A stretch of DNA of 64,000 nucleotides from assembly GCA_029255685.2 (NCBI GenBank), contig CM055318.2, positions 2,237,001-2,301,000 of the forward strand, in the 5' to 3' direction. The position numbers and the translations under genes were made by a program. The stretch comes from Silene conica. Its lineage: Eukaryota; Streptophyta; Magnoliopsida; Caryophyllales; Caryophyllaceae. Positions 33,887 through 44,702 of this stretch are shown here, one piece after another. The notes under the pieces are model-generated. The model had not been told where the DNA came from. It ran no database searches and saw nothing but the letters and a program-made list of their open reading frames with translations. Each line of letters opens with the position of its first letter. Position 1 is the first letter of the stretch.

Positions 33887-34071
33887 CCATCTCGTCTTTG
33901 GGAGAGCTAGATGTGGGGGCCGTTACTTTGCTCAAGCGGATTCAGAAATTCTCTGTATCTCAGGATGCCGGGGCTCGTGCTGCCGCTTATATTTTTTCTA
34001 GACTTAGCTTTGCTATTGCTAAGGGAGTGGGTGCCCAACTTGTTTCTCGGGTGCCCACTAATTTCTTGTAA
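33887..34071 (+). pseudogene. Captured coding fragment of retroelement type
   Basis: A GC-richer open segment reads ...LLKRIQKFSVSQDAGARAAA then YIFSRLSFAIAKGVGAQLVS and ends RVPTNFL-stop. The codon-like composition and the 'AIAKGVGAQLV' pattern look like the C-terminal end of a plant retroelement polyprotein. I cannot name the family with certainty. It has no start codon of its own and is bracketed by (TAA)n tracts, as at the 3' tail of some LINEs. Confidence 0.45.
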
Positions 34072-34109
34072 ACTTTGTTTTTCTAATCTATAATAGTCTC
34101 CCGGTTGTT

Positions 34110-34159
34110 ATAATAATAATAATAATAATAATAACAACAACAACAACAACAATAATAAC

Positions 34160-34196
<37 letters not shown>

Positions 34197-34197
34197 G
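34110..34197. repeat. (TAA)n/(CAA)n microsatellite, right of captured fragment
   Basis: An 88-base run of TAA with an internal block of CAA/AAC trinucleotides. With the left tract it brackets the captured fragment. Confidence 0.93.
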
Positions 34198-35864
34198 TTA
34201 ACTTAAATTAAAATAAAGTTAATTAAGTTCGGATTTTATAAGTTTAGTTCAGATCTTATAAGTTAAGTTCAGTTCAGATCCTATAAGTTCAGTTCAGTTC
34301 AGTTCCTATAAGTTCAGTTCAGTTCAGTTCAGTTCAGTTCAGTTCCTATAAGTTCAGTTCAGTTCAGTTCCTATAAGTTCAGTTAAGTTCAGTTCCTATA
34401 AGTTCAGTTCAGTTCCTATAAGTTCAGTTCAGTTCAGTTCAGATCCTATAAATTCAGTTCAGTTCAGTTCAGTTAAGTTTCAGTCCAAAAGAACAGGGCC
34501 TAAGTGTCCGAGAAATTCTCAGTGTAAAATGGATGAGGTAATAACTATTTGAATGCTCGAGATATGAAATATTTATTGTTCTATCGCTAGTAACGAGTAA
34601 GTATCGTGTGATATTCGATACAAGTATTTCAGATTAGAAACTAAAAAAACTTAGTTTATGTAGTGAAATTTATATATATCAACCTGGATATATATAGATC
34701 GGGTGTTTGGTGAACGCCTTTACTACAGAAGTGCGCGCACAGGGAAATTAGATGAAACTATAATAAGAGCATGCCTTAACAACAATATAATGCATAATTA
34801 AACATGATTATTAGTCCTTAAAATGTGAGCATACATACATGATGGTGTGTAAATGTAATGATTAATTACTCTAAAAATTACACCTATGTCAACCTTTTCG
34901 ATGTACTACTATTTACATGTATAAACAAACGTAAAGTACTTCGTACCAACTACCAACGAACAAACTCACTCATATTGGGCATGTAGTCCTCTACTCGGGT
35001 ACTCATGTAACTCAACTAAGGTTGAGGCTCTATATCCCAGTCTGCTTTAAAAATTGACCCGAGCAATAAGAGTGTCATTAGTTAACCGTTTACTCAATTC
35101 TCGTTAATCTGAAATGACTCGTCTTGAGTCGAATTAACCCATTTGCAGGTCTATTTACTATCACTCTTTTCATATTTTAAAGATGTATTGGCAAAGTCTT
35201 GCAATTTCCCAATTATTCCAGTAATTTTCGAGTTAAGATTAAATACCATAGGCTCGACACTTGTAAAGGTATAAACCTGATCATAGACCGAGATAATGCA
35301 GGGTCATACATCCATGCCTTATCGCGAGATCATCCCAGGCAAATGGGTGGATGACTTGTATTGTTGGCCAGGTCTATACTAGTATGATACTCTGTATATC
35401 TTACTGTCTCTATCTCGATTACTTGTCTACCTTTGATTTGACACAAAGACAAAAGGAGGAAGAGGCTGGTTATTAAATGACAGTTATATCAAACTAGTTC
35501 TGCCAAACAGATTGTGGAGGATCAAAGACCTATCAAAGGCATTTCGTAAAGAAGAAAAGTAAGCAATTAACTAAGACTTTCCAAAATGGACGAAGTAAGT
35601 AAATAAATGACCGAGACGAAGCGACGATTGTATGATAGTTCCATACACTAGTACATTCATTCCTAGATTATCCCTTACTTTTGAAGCAAAGTGTGGTGAA
35701 TGCAAAGGAGACAAGAAACAACACAAGGCAGGAAACCAACAAGATCTATGAGTTATGAAATCAGACAATAATCTTTAAAGGTCCCATAAATTTTGGTTTT
35801 ATTTCCAAAACTCCATAATTTGAGGGGTGTGTGTACTTGAATATAAGAGGGGCAAATATTAGGA

Positions 35865-36008
35865 ATGAAGCAACTTGCTTTTTTGGCAATTTCAATTGGT
35901 GTCATTGCTCTTTCATTATCTTTAACTTTTCGTACCTTTGTATCTTACAATTTGGACTACTTACCTCTTTGCTCATGCATCACTAATTGCAACAATTTGC
36001 AAATATAA
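35865..36008 (+). CDS. Possible small secreted peptide (47 aa)
   Basis: The frame starts MKQLAFLAISIGVIALSLSL, which looks like a signal peptide core, and ends with a short tail containing CSCITNC, three cysteines in seven residues. An ATATAAG lies about 25 bases before the ATG, too close for a normal TATA box. There are no homologous copies in the window and no family match I recognise. It could be a chance frame in AT-rich DNA or a cysteine-containing peptide gene. Confidence 0.2.
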   Translation: MKQLAFLAISIGVIALSLSLTFRTFVSYNLDYLPLCSCITNCNNLQI

Positions 36009-36127
36009 TCAAAGACTTTACATTGACGGGTTCTAATAAAGAGATAAAACGTATAAAAATGAAATGAATTGAGAAGGTATTAAGACCGAACAAATTAAAA
36101 TAACAATTGATTGACATATCATAAAAT

Positions 36128-36385
36128 AAAGCAGGTTTTCTGAGAGATCGACTTTCAATAAGCTTATTAAGAGACTATTGTACAAATTTAAGAAAAAGTG
36201 GTATTAAAAGAAATATAATAGGTACAAATCATGATTAAAGATAAAATAAGTACATTTATTATTTAAATAATTAAGTACGAAATTACTATGGTACGATCAA
36301 TCACAAAAGGTCACGAAATATAAATAAAAAGGTACAAAAAATGGTCTTTCAATAATTTATTGAAAAACCGTCTCTCTTAAGTTTT
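36128..36385 (-). mobile_element. MITE of the GAGAGACGGTC family (copy 1)
   Basis: About 258 bp. On the minus strand it begins AAGAGAGACGGTTTTTCAAT and contains TACCATAGTAATTTCGTAC-like and TGTACTTATTTTATC motifs. These are shared with the copies at 42550-42720 and 48663-48870. The other end has an inverted GAGAGATCGACTTTCAATAA. Confidence 0.65.
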
Positions 36386-36706
36386 AGTGTATAAAATAAT
36401 AGGAAATTCTAATACATTTTACTAAGAAAATAACAATTTATTAATTACTCTTAAACTCTTTATGACCAAACACATTAACTAATTAGGATTTGCCTCAAAT
36501 TTATGGAATAATTATCGGGTAATTTTAATTGGGTGATAATTATTGGGGAAGTTAGTTAATTAGGTAATGAATTCTGTGATGATAGATTTGACATATAAGG
36601 GTAATGAAATTGATGAGATGCTTTACTCCTATAATAATTATCCATTGGAGGGTTGGTAATGTATTACCCATTCATGAGGGTAGTAAATTCGGGAGGTAAA
36701 TAATTA

Positions 36707-37010
36707 GGGATTGTTTGGTTACCCACTAAATAACACAGAACTTTAATGCATGCATGTGAATTGCAAAATGCTTAGGTCGTCGTTTGGTTATTCCAACTCA
36801 AATGAACTTGAACTTCCCATGAATTTCAATTCCTCCATAATGGAGTAATAAATTGCTTACGTATAAGTCCTCTAGGTAAGTGGAAATGTCTACATGAATT
36901 ATAATGCCCATATGTAACCAAATAACAATTTCTAATTCACGTGAATTGTAAAATCATGTGATATGAACTTCCTATGTATTAGAAGTTTTCGTGTGTAACC
37001 AAACAACTCC
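36707..37010. mobile_element. Tourist-like MITE (GTTTGGTTACC family, copy 1)
   Basis: 304 bp with ends GGGATTGTTTGGTTACCC / GTAACCAAACAACTCC and a TTA duplication on each side. The interior has several TCACGTGAATT palindromes. It is closely related to 54561-54857. Confidence 0.85.
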
Positions 37011-37689
37011 TTACTCTCATATCAAACATGTAAAATGCATCTTATATATCACTCTCATCTCCATTTCCGCCCTTTTATTTTCCCCTCAATCCAAGCAAAT
37101 CTTATGCTAATTAAAATATGGTGATCAATCCAGCTTCTTAAAAAATTTGCCGTTTATAGTTGATTATCAAACCTGATATATATCGATTCCCTTCAACAGT
37201 GAGGATTTAACTACCAAGAATATCATTAAATAAATACCTGTAAATGATTGAGATAAAGAAAATATCGGTACCGATTAAATAAAGAATGGTTCTAGTGTTT
37301 AAACTTTTAAGAGTTCTCTCATGCTTGCAAAGTGTAATATAGATAAATAAAGTATACCTTAACAATTCGATTAATTTAAACTTCCACCCTTATCACACTA
37401 TGTTACTAAAGCTACTTTTGTCACGAGACTGCAAAGGCCATGGCAGAATCACTCTATTTAAAATACAAAGAATCCTAAAGGAAGACTAAAGAGAAAAAAA
37501 GAGCATATATGTATGACGATATGTTGTTAACTTTAGAAACGAGTTTACTTTAAATAATGAACCAAATCGTTTCTACACTGTAATTTAACATAGTTCGGCT
37601 TATATTCAGAGTGTTTTGAAATATCATCTCTCTAATTAAAATATCCATAAATTAGAGAGAAAAAGAAACATGTATCGAATGTATTATAT

Positions 37690-38000
37690 TTTATTTATTT
37701 TTGAGCATATTAATATCTTTTTCGGGCTTATTAACTCAAATTTTATTTGTTTTTGAGCATATGCTTTTTTTTCTGAGTTTATAAGAGTTTGTAAGTTAGA
37801 TTTTAATTTTTTTCCCGTCAAAACTCGAATTTAACTTAACTTATATTTAATGTTTTTGAATTTTATTGTAATTTTTTGAGTTTAAGTGAATGAACTCGGA
37901 AATTTACAGTAAAGCTTAGAAACTGTGACAAAACTCAAAAACTTTATTGTAATGCTCAAAAACTACAAAATTTGTGTTAATACGGCGAATGTATAATCCA
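37690..38000. repeat. AT-rich CTCAAAA/TTTTGAG palindromic element
   Basis: Bordered by GAATGTATTATA on the left and GGCGAATGTATAATCCACTT on the right, with TTGAG and CTCAA motifs in opposite halves. It is related to 16530-16800 and 39850-40160. No target duplication was determined. Confidence 0.4.
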
Positions 38001-38047
38001 CTTACTGCACAAATTACTCCATAATACGTGTTTATGACGAATAAACA

Positions 38048-38425
38048 TCCCCTATATACTAAAAGATTAACACATCCCTAAATCTTCCTTCTTTAATTTA
38101 TATTAATTTCCGCCTAAGTGATATTTTACTGGACAATATTTATTTCTTAATTAATTAATATTTAGTTATTCATTATCTATATTTGCCGTACAATATTTAT
38201 TTCCTAATTAATTTTATAACGTAAATCATTACTTATTTAACATTTATTATTTTTAACTTTGAGATAAATAAGGCTAATAAAAATATAAAATATCTCCTTG
38301 AGAGTATATGCAAATTTTCTATCTTTTCAAAATGAAGATAAAATACATTAGTTTAATTAATTAATTTTCAAATTCATTAATATTTGTATCTAAAATACCG
38401 TGCATTTGAACGGGAGCTATACAAG
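38048..38425 (+). mobile_element. Helitron-like element, 3' end slightly decayed
   Basis: It starts TCCCCTATATACTAAAAG after an A, a plant Helitron-type 5' end. Near the 3' end is the hairpin CCGTGCATTTGAACGG. Eleven bases later comes ACAAG before T, one change from the expected CTAG. 378 bp, no coding capacity. Confidence 0.5.
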
Positions 38426-38784
38426 TTGTTAAATTAAACTAATTTGCATTATAAAAAAAACTTCTATTACCGGTGGATCTATGTATCTTTAGTTATGCAG
38501 CTAATAAGCTTACGACAATATATTCGTGTAAATGGCAAAATGCATTAAAATATTATTGATTACTGGCAATAAGCGAAGACAAACTTTTTGCTATTATATA
38601 ATACATATTTAAATTTATTTTACCATTAAAATAGATATGTTTTATTAAATAAAAAATTGTGATACTTATGGTATTGAGTTCATAGTGGCTAATTAGTGAT
38701 GCATATTCCTTAAGCCATAAAGTCACTTCAATTGTGTAGGGCATCTCTGCTTTTTGAAGCAATTGACAATACAGTGTAATTAAA

Positions 38785-38971
38785 CAGTTAGTCTTGCTTG
38801 TGACGGGTCGGGTGGAGAGACGGATAATGACACTCATAAAACGAATAGGGGGACAAAGGTGGGGCACCCTCATGTGCTTTCCTCTCTCCTCTAAATGGGT
38901 ATTTTGTGAGACAAAATGGTATCTGTCTTCTCCTTGTGACGGATACCCTCCGTCTACAATGAGAATTTGTG
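38785..38971. mobile_element. Mutator-like MITE (TSD GTAATTAAA)
   Basis: 187 bp with ends CAGTTAGTCTTGCTTGTGAC and ...CAATGAGAATTTGTG. It is flanked by a perfect 9-bp duplication GTAATTAAA. About 85% similar by eye to the copy at 50195-50378. Confidence 0.9.
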
Positions 38972-39089
38972 GTAATTAAATTAAGAACGGTTACTCATTT
39001 TTTAATTTTTTTTCGTTTGACAAAAATGAACCATTCATATTAAAACCAAAAAAGAGAACAAAAGCGTACTAAGTTAGTAACCAGACTTG

Positions 39090-39309
39090 AGCTTGTTCTT
39101 TTCGGCTGAAACGAACTGAATTGAATTAATTAGAGTAGAGTTTAATTGAACTAATTGAGTGGAATTGAGGTGAAGTAATTTTGTTGAATTAAAAGTTAAT
39201 TTTATGAAGAGATTAATTGAACATAATTGATTGAACGTAAATAAAATTTAACAAAATATAACCAAACAAAATTAAAAGGAGTTGAAATTAAGTCAGAAAG
39301 AACAGAGTC
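39090..39309 (+). mobile_element. Tourist-like MITE (copy of the TPR intron 3 element)
   Basis: Ends AGCTTGTTCTTTTCGGCT / GTCAGAAAGAACAGAGTC. The interior matches 11165-11399 (GAATTAATTAGAGTAGAGTT and so on). The target duplication has decayed. Confidence 0.75.
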
Positions 39310-39849
39310 TAAACAGACCGGTGCGGACAACAAGTTACTCAAAGTTACTACGTACAAGTTAAAGAAAGCCACGATGTGGACAAACAAACAGAATGTGAAA
39401 AGAAAAAAAATCACATGCGTAATTAATTAATGAAAATTAAGATGCTTAAGACTAATTAATGGGTGCTTAGGCAGCTTGAGAACTTTAAAGTTTAGGAAAC
39501 CTTATAACCTTTTTACAATGCTTTTTTACAATGCTTTTTAGAATATTTTTAAATAATAATGATCATATTTAGATGTAATCATTTTTATTTGTATGTTACT
39601 CGTATTTAATTTGTGCTCATTACTTTTCGTATTAATTTATGGTCGTTCTTATTTGTTACCCCACGGTAAAATTCACTAGGTTTATTATAACCTAATTTTG
39701 AGGGCAAATGATGTTAGCTAGGTGCCTAGGTTAACAAGTAAAGTTATGAGTGACGGTATTTATAACCTGGATTCAAACCTCATCAGCATTATATATGCTT
39801 GCGCAATTGGGACGAGGGGCAATTAGGAGGGATGGTTAACCAACACAAA

Positions 39850-40160
39850 AAGGATTATACAACCAGATGTACAATAGTATCGTATAATCATAGTGTATTT
39901 TATTGAGCTTATGTGTATATTTGTTGAGTTTTTAAACTATTTTGAGTTATATTTTAGTTTTTTATATTAAAATTTAAATATAATTCAACTTATATGTGTT
40001 GTGTTTTAGTCGTATAATAATTGATTCTCAATATTTTCTCAAGGAGTTTATAAATTTTACCATATAGTTCATATTATTTCTAATAAAGCTCAAATTTCTT
40101 ATTAAAAGATCAAAATATGTACAAAAAATTATATACCTCTGGTAGTATAATCCGCTTATT
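39850..40160. repeat. AT-rich palindromic element (third copy)
   Basis: Contains TTGAGCTTATGTGTATATTT and AAAGCTCAAATTT motifs in opposing orientation. The edges are ATCGTATAATCATA and GTAGTATAATCCGCTTA. Confidence 0.35.
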
Positions 40161-40320
40161 GGTTAACGAGCAATGAATGAAAATTTAATTATAGTTAATT
40201 GGTAAAATTATCGAACTTTTTATGTTTACTTTAATACATTGCCAAATTTGTCCTATAACTCTTTTCCCTAGTTATAAATCTTCCTTTCATATTTCTTCGA
40301 TTCATAAAATACATCCCAAA

Positions 40321-40484
40321 CCTTAAAGTGATGTTGAGAGTCAATTATTATTAATATTCTTATTACGTTCGTTCACTCAAATGCTCATTGGGCTTGAAGA
40401 GTGGTTAGTGTCTGCTGAATTTCCACTTCGTGAGTTTAGAATTCGAACCCGTGACCAAACGGTCACATAGGCTAAGACCCTAAG
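40321..40484 (-). mobile_element. Decayed TRIM copy
   Basis: Keeps part of one LTR (TATTATTAATATTCTTATTA), the ATTGGGCTTGAAGAGTGGTT internal block, and TTCGAACCCGTGACCAAACG with GTCAC, in the order seen in the full elements at 51187 and 57697. The second LTR is missing. Confidence 0.75.
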
Positions 40485-40811
40485 TCACATTCTTTGCTAA
40501 TCTCTCGACATTCGGCTTACATCGATCACATCTATTCAACTTAGTCAGTTTTAGGTTTAATTAGTATGTCCCGTCTTAAACGAGAATTTTGAATAACTTT
40601 TGCTAAACAAAAAATTATAAGCAAAAGGATTAGATGATAAACAAGAAAGCAAAAGTCCATGATGAGATATGAAAACAGCTTAAAAGTACGTACCGTCTTT
40701 TTCCTTGATAAGCTAGGCTGTAGTAACATTTGCTTTATTTTTGTTTTAGTATTTGGAATTATGCTAATCCTCATCCCCTTATCTTTTATTTAACAAATCT
40801 TTTTTTTATAA

Positions 40812-40990
40812 ATATATATGTCGTAAATTTAAGACGGGTCAAATACTATTATATGAGTAGATTAGACAAGAGAGAATGTTTTTTCCGAGTCACTTTTTTT
40901 GTCTTATCTCTTCATTAAATAGTAATTTATTAACCCGTCTCAAGGTTGACATACGTATACCCGTCAGGCCGTTACAAATGAAAATTTGTG
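40812..40990. mobile_element. GACGG-family fold-back MITE
   Basis: Left ATGTCGTAAATTTAAGACGG then GTCAAATACTATT. Right TTATTAACCCGTCTCAAGG, ACGTATACCCGTC and ...GAAAATTTGTGG. A central GACAAG/TTGTCTTATCT pair is present. Confidence 0.6.
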
Positions 40991-41221
40991 GTTATTTTAA
41001 TAAATTCTTAATTAATTTTCGCCCACCCTTCTCCCATAACTTTATTTATTTTTAATTATATTGTCGGCCAACCTAACACTTTTTCTAATTTCTGATTAAA
41101 ATAATTGTCCCATGTATTATGGAAGTGGTTAAGTTGCTTCTCACTTGTTTCTATCACAAAGGTCAAGTCAACTTGTATTAAATTAATCGGTTTTTCTTAA
41201 TGTATATTCGGGAACCAATAT

Positions 41222-41394
41222 ATGTGTCACAAGCTGAAAATGGGTTAAATAATATCCAAGTAGATAGATAAAACAAAAGTAAATTGTCTAGGGGTAGCAT
41301 CATGTTTTTGTCTTATCTAACAACTTGGGTATTACTTGACCCGTCTTCAGCTTGTGACGGATATGTCCGGCTTCAATGAGAATTTGTGGTCCGA
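41222..41394. mobile_element. GACGG-family fold-back MITE
   Basis: Left GTGTCACAAGCTGAAAATGG; right GACCCGTCTTCAGCTTGTGA then CGGATATGTCC and CAATGAGAATTTGTGG. The arms pair over about 60 bases. Confidence 0.65.
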
Positions 41395-42549
41395 GAAAGT
41401 CCGAAAGATCCCGAGTGTATATATTAGTAACCTAAATATGAAATTTAGACGATTTTCTCGTTAATTATGTAAATATGAGTTTATTCTTACAATTTTATCA
41501 TGTTCAGGTTATTAATGCGTAGCCTTTAGAACATACGTTAAGAAAAACCGTAATTAAATAAACTAATTGCAAAACCTATAAATCAAGCTCATAATTGGGT
41601 ATAGGTATACTTGGCCTCATTAGGATACATAATACATTTTCTTATTTTAGGTGATTGTTTTTCATTGTAAAGATTGTAAAGATACACCAAGCTGTACTAT
41701 CTTGGATGTATGTACTCATGGCATGCATGGTAAAATCTTCTAGCAAAATCATAATCTAGATTTAAATTGTGACAACTCACAATATGTGTTTAAAAATTAT
41801 CCTAAAATTGTTTAAATTGAACTAAATTAAATTTAGTAGAGCTGATATGTGCTGAACTGGACTGAAGTACGGGTTAAATTCTGAAGAAAAAAGTTAAAAC
41901 TCGACTGAATTGAACTGAAATAAGTTAAAATTAAGTAAAAAAGAATAAAATCTAAATTGTCGTTTATTACTATAAAAAAACATTTACAGAGTACAACATA
42001 AAAATAACTAAGGTTATAAAATAATACCGTCTCTTTGACAATATTATCTTACAATGAAGTATAAAATTGTTCGAGATGAATTAAACAGACACCTAATATT
42101 ATCTCTATGTATAATATTTTTGACCACTCGATGATAATATAATCGTCTGGTCTAAAATTCAAACACGAGACCTAAATCACAACCAAATAGAAAAACCCGA
42201 TAATGACCAAATCCAAACTCGATAAGCGAATACCGACCCAAACCAAATGAACATGTTAAATAATAAGAAAAACGTCTTTATAATTAAGTTAATAGGCATC
42301 CTAAATAATGTCTAATCATGAGAGAGAAGACGACAATTCCACTCCCTAACCAACCTAATCATATGGATTTGGCACATCTTAAATGAGTAGTACTACAATT
42401 AACAATGCTTAAAACTTAAAAGTAAGCTAAAGTCGTATATTAACGGTTAATGATGAATAATTAGTAGCATAACTAAACGGTTATCGTTAAGAAAAAACAG
42501 CTAGTTTGGCCAAATGTATTTGTCTTAATATAAATAATATTAAGCACTA

Positions 42550-42720
42550 AAACTTAAGAGAGACGGTCTTTCAATAAATTATTGAGAGACCATTCTTTTG
42601 TACTATTTTGTTTGTATTTTGTGCCCTTTTTGTTATTGATCGTACCATAGTAGTTTCGTACCTATTCACATAGTAAATGTACTTATTTTATCTTTAAGCA
42701 TGATTTTTACCAATTTGTCT
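42550..42720 (+). mobile_element. MITE of the GAGAGACGGTC family (copy 2)
   Basis: AAGAGAGACGGTCTTTCAAT then AAATTATTGAGAGACC, GATCGTACCATAGTAGTTTC and AATGTACTTATTTTATCTTT. Truncated on the right. Confidence 0.65.
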
Positions 42721-42877
42721 TAATATAAATAATATTAAGGGGTGTTTGATAAACGGTGAATAACTAATTTTGAACAGATTTAAAGATTTTAACATGTTTT
42801 TTTTAGCGTAAGATCAATATGTTGTTCCAACTATATTGATTAACATATTCTTAACTAAGAAATTTTACTACATTTTA

Positions 42878-43192
42878 CTCCCTCGGTCTCTCTTATTCCG
42901 TATATTGTTCTCATTTGAGTTGGAGACAAGGATTAAGGTAGATAACAAATAAGTGTAAAAAATTGGGTGGAGTTTGGTGATACGAGAGATTGATGAATAC
43001 TTATGAATTAAATAAGAAATTATGGGCATTAAAATGTGAATAAAATAGGAGTAAGAGAGTTGAGTGTGGTTCGATAATAGGAGAGAGAAATGAATAAAAT
43101 ATGAATAAAAGTTTCCAGAATAGAAAAAAGGAAAAAAAAAACTGAATAATCCATTTTAGAAATAAGGAAAAAATATATGAAATATGAAGGAG
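42878..43192. mobile_element. Stowaway-like MITE
   Basis: 315 bp between TA dinucleotides. It starts CTCCCTCGGTCTCTCTTATT and ends ...ATGAAATATGAAGGAG. The inverted ends match imperfectly. Confidence 0.6.
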
Positions 43193-43600
43193 TACAAAAA
43201 AAATTCATAATCTACTAATCGTAAATTAATTCTGCTATTTATAATATGTTAGTTAAACCGTTTGTTAAAATCTGTCACTTATAATTTGACTTTGCAAATT
43301 TCTTATGCTGAAATTAATCCGTTATTTATCAAACATGCTTAAATTTGGACAAATATAATTCTACTTAAATATTTAAAATAGACCTTTACTCTTTTTTATA
43401 CTTAGTACGTAGTATATTTTATTTTTGTTTTATTCGGTTTTTTATGTGCAATCCGAATTTGAGGCGATAAGATTACTAGGACCATACAGCTCTCCCATGA
43501 ATTTTTAACCTTGCTACATTTTCAGACCTCAAATACGTAAACTAAAATTTTATTTTATTCATAACGTATAATTTTATATATGTCTTAAATAAGAACACAA

Positions 43601-44020
43601 ATTCTCAATTGTAACGAGCATATTCGTCGCAAGTTTGCGACGGCTTAAATAATACTCTCTCCATTCATATCCACTTTGCACCTATTCCATTTCGGTCCAT
43701 TCGAATCCACTTTGCACCTTTCCTTATTCGGTTGTACTTTTAATACTATAATACTATAAAAACACTATTAAGGCCCACTTTTTCAACACAATACGACACT
43801 TTACACCTATTTGTTGTACTTTTATTAATATTTTAACAATGCGTAAAAACCCGTGCATAAAGCAAATGTACCAAGTGGAAATGAATGGAGGGAGTACACA
43901 TGTGAGAAGATAAGACAAAAGTAAAGTACTTCATAGTAGTAACAATCTGTTTTGTCTTATCTATCAATATAGATAGTATTTGAACCGTCGCAAGCTTCAA
44001 ACGGATTTATCACAACAAAG
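43601..44020. mobile_element. GACGG-family MITE with a Stowaway inserted
   Basis: The left part ATTCTCAATTGTAACGAGCA then TTCGTCGCAAGTTTGCGACG ends at 43654. The right part resumes after 43894 with GAGAAGATAAGACAAAAG, GTCTTATCTATC and GAACCGTCGCAAGC. The two halves are separated by the Stowaway copy listed next. Confidence 0.65.
43655..43894. mobile_element. Stowaway MITE nested in a GACGG-family MITE
   Basis: 240 bp between TA dinucleotides. Ends CTCTCTCCATTCATATCCAC / GTGGAAATGAATGGAGGGAG. Confidence 0.88.
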
Positions 44021-44049
44021 ACTTGTTGAAATAAGAATCGATTTAAAAA

Positions 44050-44253
44050 ACAAAGAGTCTTGCTGAAAACGGATACTATCCGTCACAAGGTGAAGTCGGA
44101 TAGTATCCCTTTCCCAACGATGCAAGTGGGAAGACAAATGGAGGAAAATAAAGTATTTTCATAGGTCATGCCACTTGCATTTGTGAGAGAGACATTATCC
44201 GTCTTTAACTTGTGAATTGTGACGGATAACGTCCGTTTTCAATGAAAATTTAT
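44050..44253. mobile_element. Mutator-like MITE
   Basis: 204 bp starting ACAAAGAGTCTTGCTGAAAA and ending ...TTCAATGAAAATTTAT. It is flanked by ATTTAAAAA / ATTTAAAAG (8 of 9 matching). Same family as 63037-63206. Confidence 0.7.
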
Positions 44254-44276
44254 ATTTAAAAGAAGGTGGTTATTAA

Positions 44277-44702
44277 GACCATCCCCAAGCAGAAGGTCGC
44301 CTTAATCGGGTCACCAACATATTAACTCTTAATCTCACCTTATTTATCTTGACCTAGTTATACCCTCCCAAGCAGAAGGTCACGACCTAGGTCACCAACC
44401 CAATCAATTTTCCACTTTCCAACCTTTCCAATCATTTTCTACACTCACTACCCCACAAAACATCTCTCTTACTCTTTTAATTATTATTATTTACAAAATA
44501 TTAAAAACAAATTATATTGTAAACCAATCATGTACCGCCATGTGGAAGGTCACCAAATGGTGACCTCTTCTTGTTCAGGGTCACCAATTGACCCCGACTT
44601 ATTCAAGGTCGAGCTAATTATCGTCTAAGGTCATGTTAATTAGGTAATTAAGGCGACCCAACAAGGTCGCGACCCGGTTGGTGACCTTGCTTGGGGATGG
44701 TC
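44277..44702. mobile_element. PIF/Harbinger-type MITE (GACCATCCCC ends)
   Basis: 426 bp with ends GACCATCCCCAAGCAGAAGG / GGTGACCTTGCTTGGGGATGGTC-like, and TAA on both sides. The interior repeats AGGTCACCAA and GGTGACC many times, so it can fold extensively. Confidence 0.85.

Larger units (their letters stand above)
33175..34500. mobile_element. PIF/Harbinger-type element with TTCAG minisatellite arms
   Basis: 1,326 bp with inverted ends TGCCCTGTTCTTTTGGACT / AGTCCAAAAGAACAGGGCC and a TAA duplication on each side. Both arms carry many copies of CCTATAAGTTCAGTTCAGTT in the same orientation (about 33225-33430 and 34240-34475). The centre has (TAA)n tracts around a short coding-like fragment. 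No transposase is present. It is far larger than the related 235-bp copy at 11165, probably through repeat expansion and sequence capture. Confidence 0.82.
31648..35864. other. Transposon-rich gene-free stretch
   Basis: Holds the MITE/SINE nest at 32362-32669, a GACGG-type fold-back MITE at about 32855-33010 and the 1.3-kb Harbinger-type element at 33175-34500. The remaining ~1.3 kb (34501-35864) is AT-rich with no gene or repeat that I can name. Confidence 0.6.

Noticed and set aside
33225..34475. CRISPR-like regular repeats
   Set aside because: The TTCAG/CTATAAG units have no unique spacers and sit in a eukaryotic transposon.
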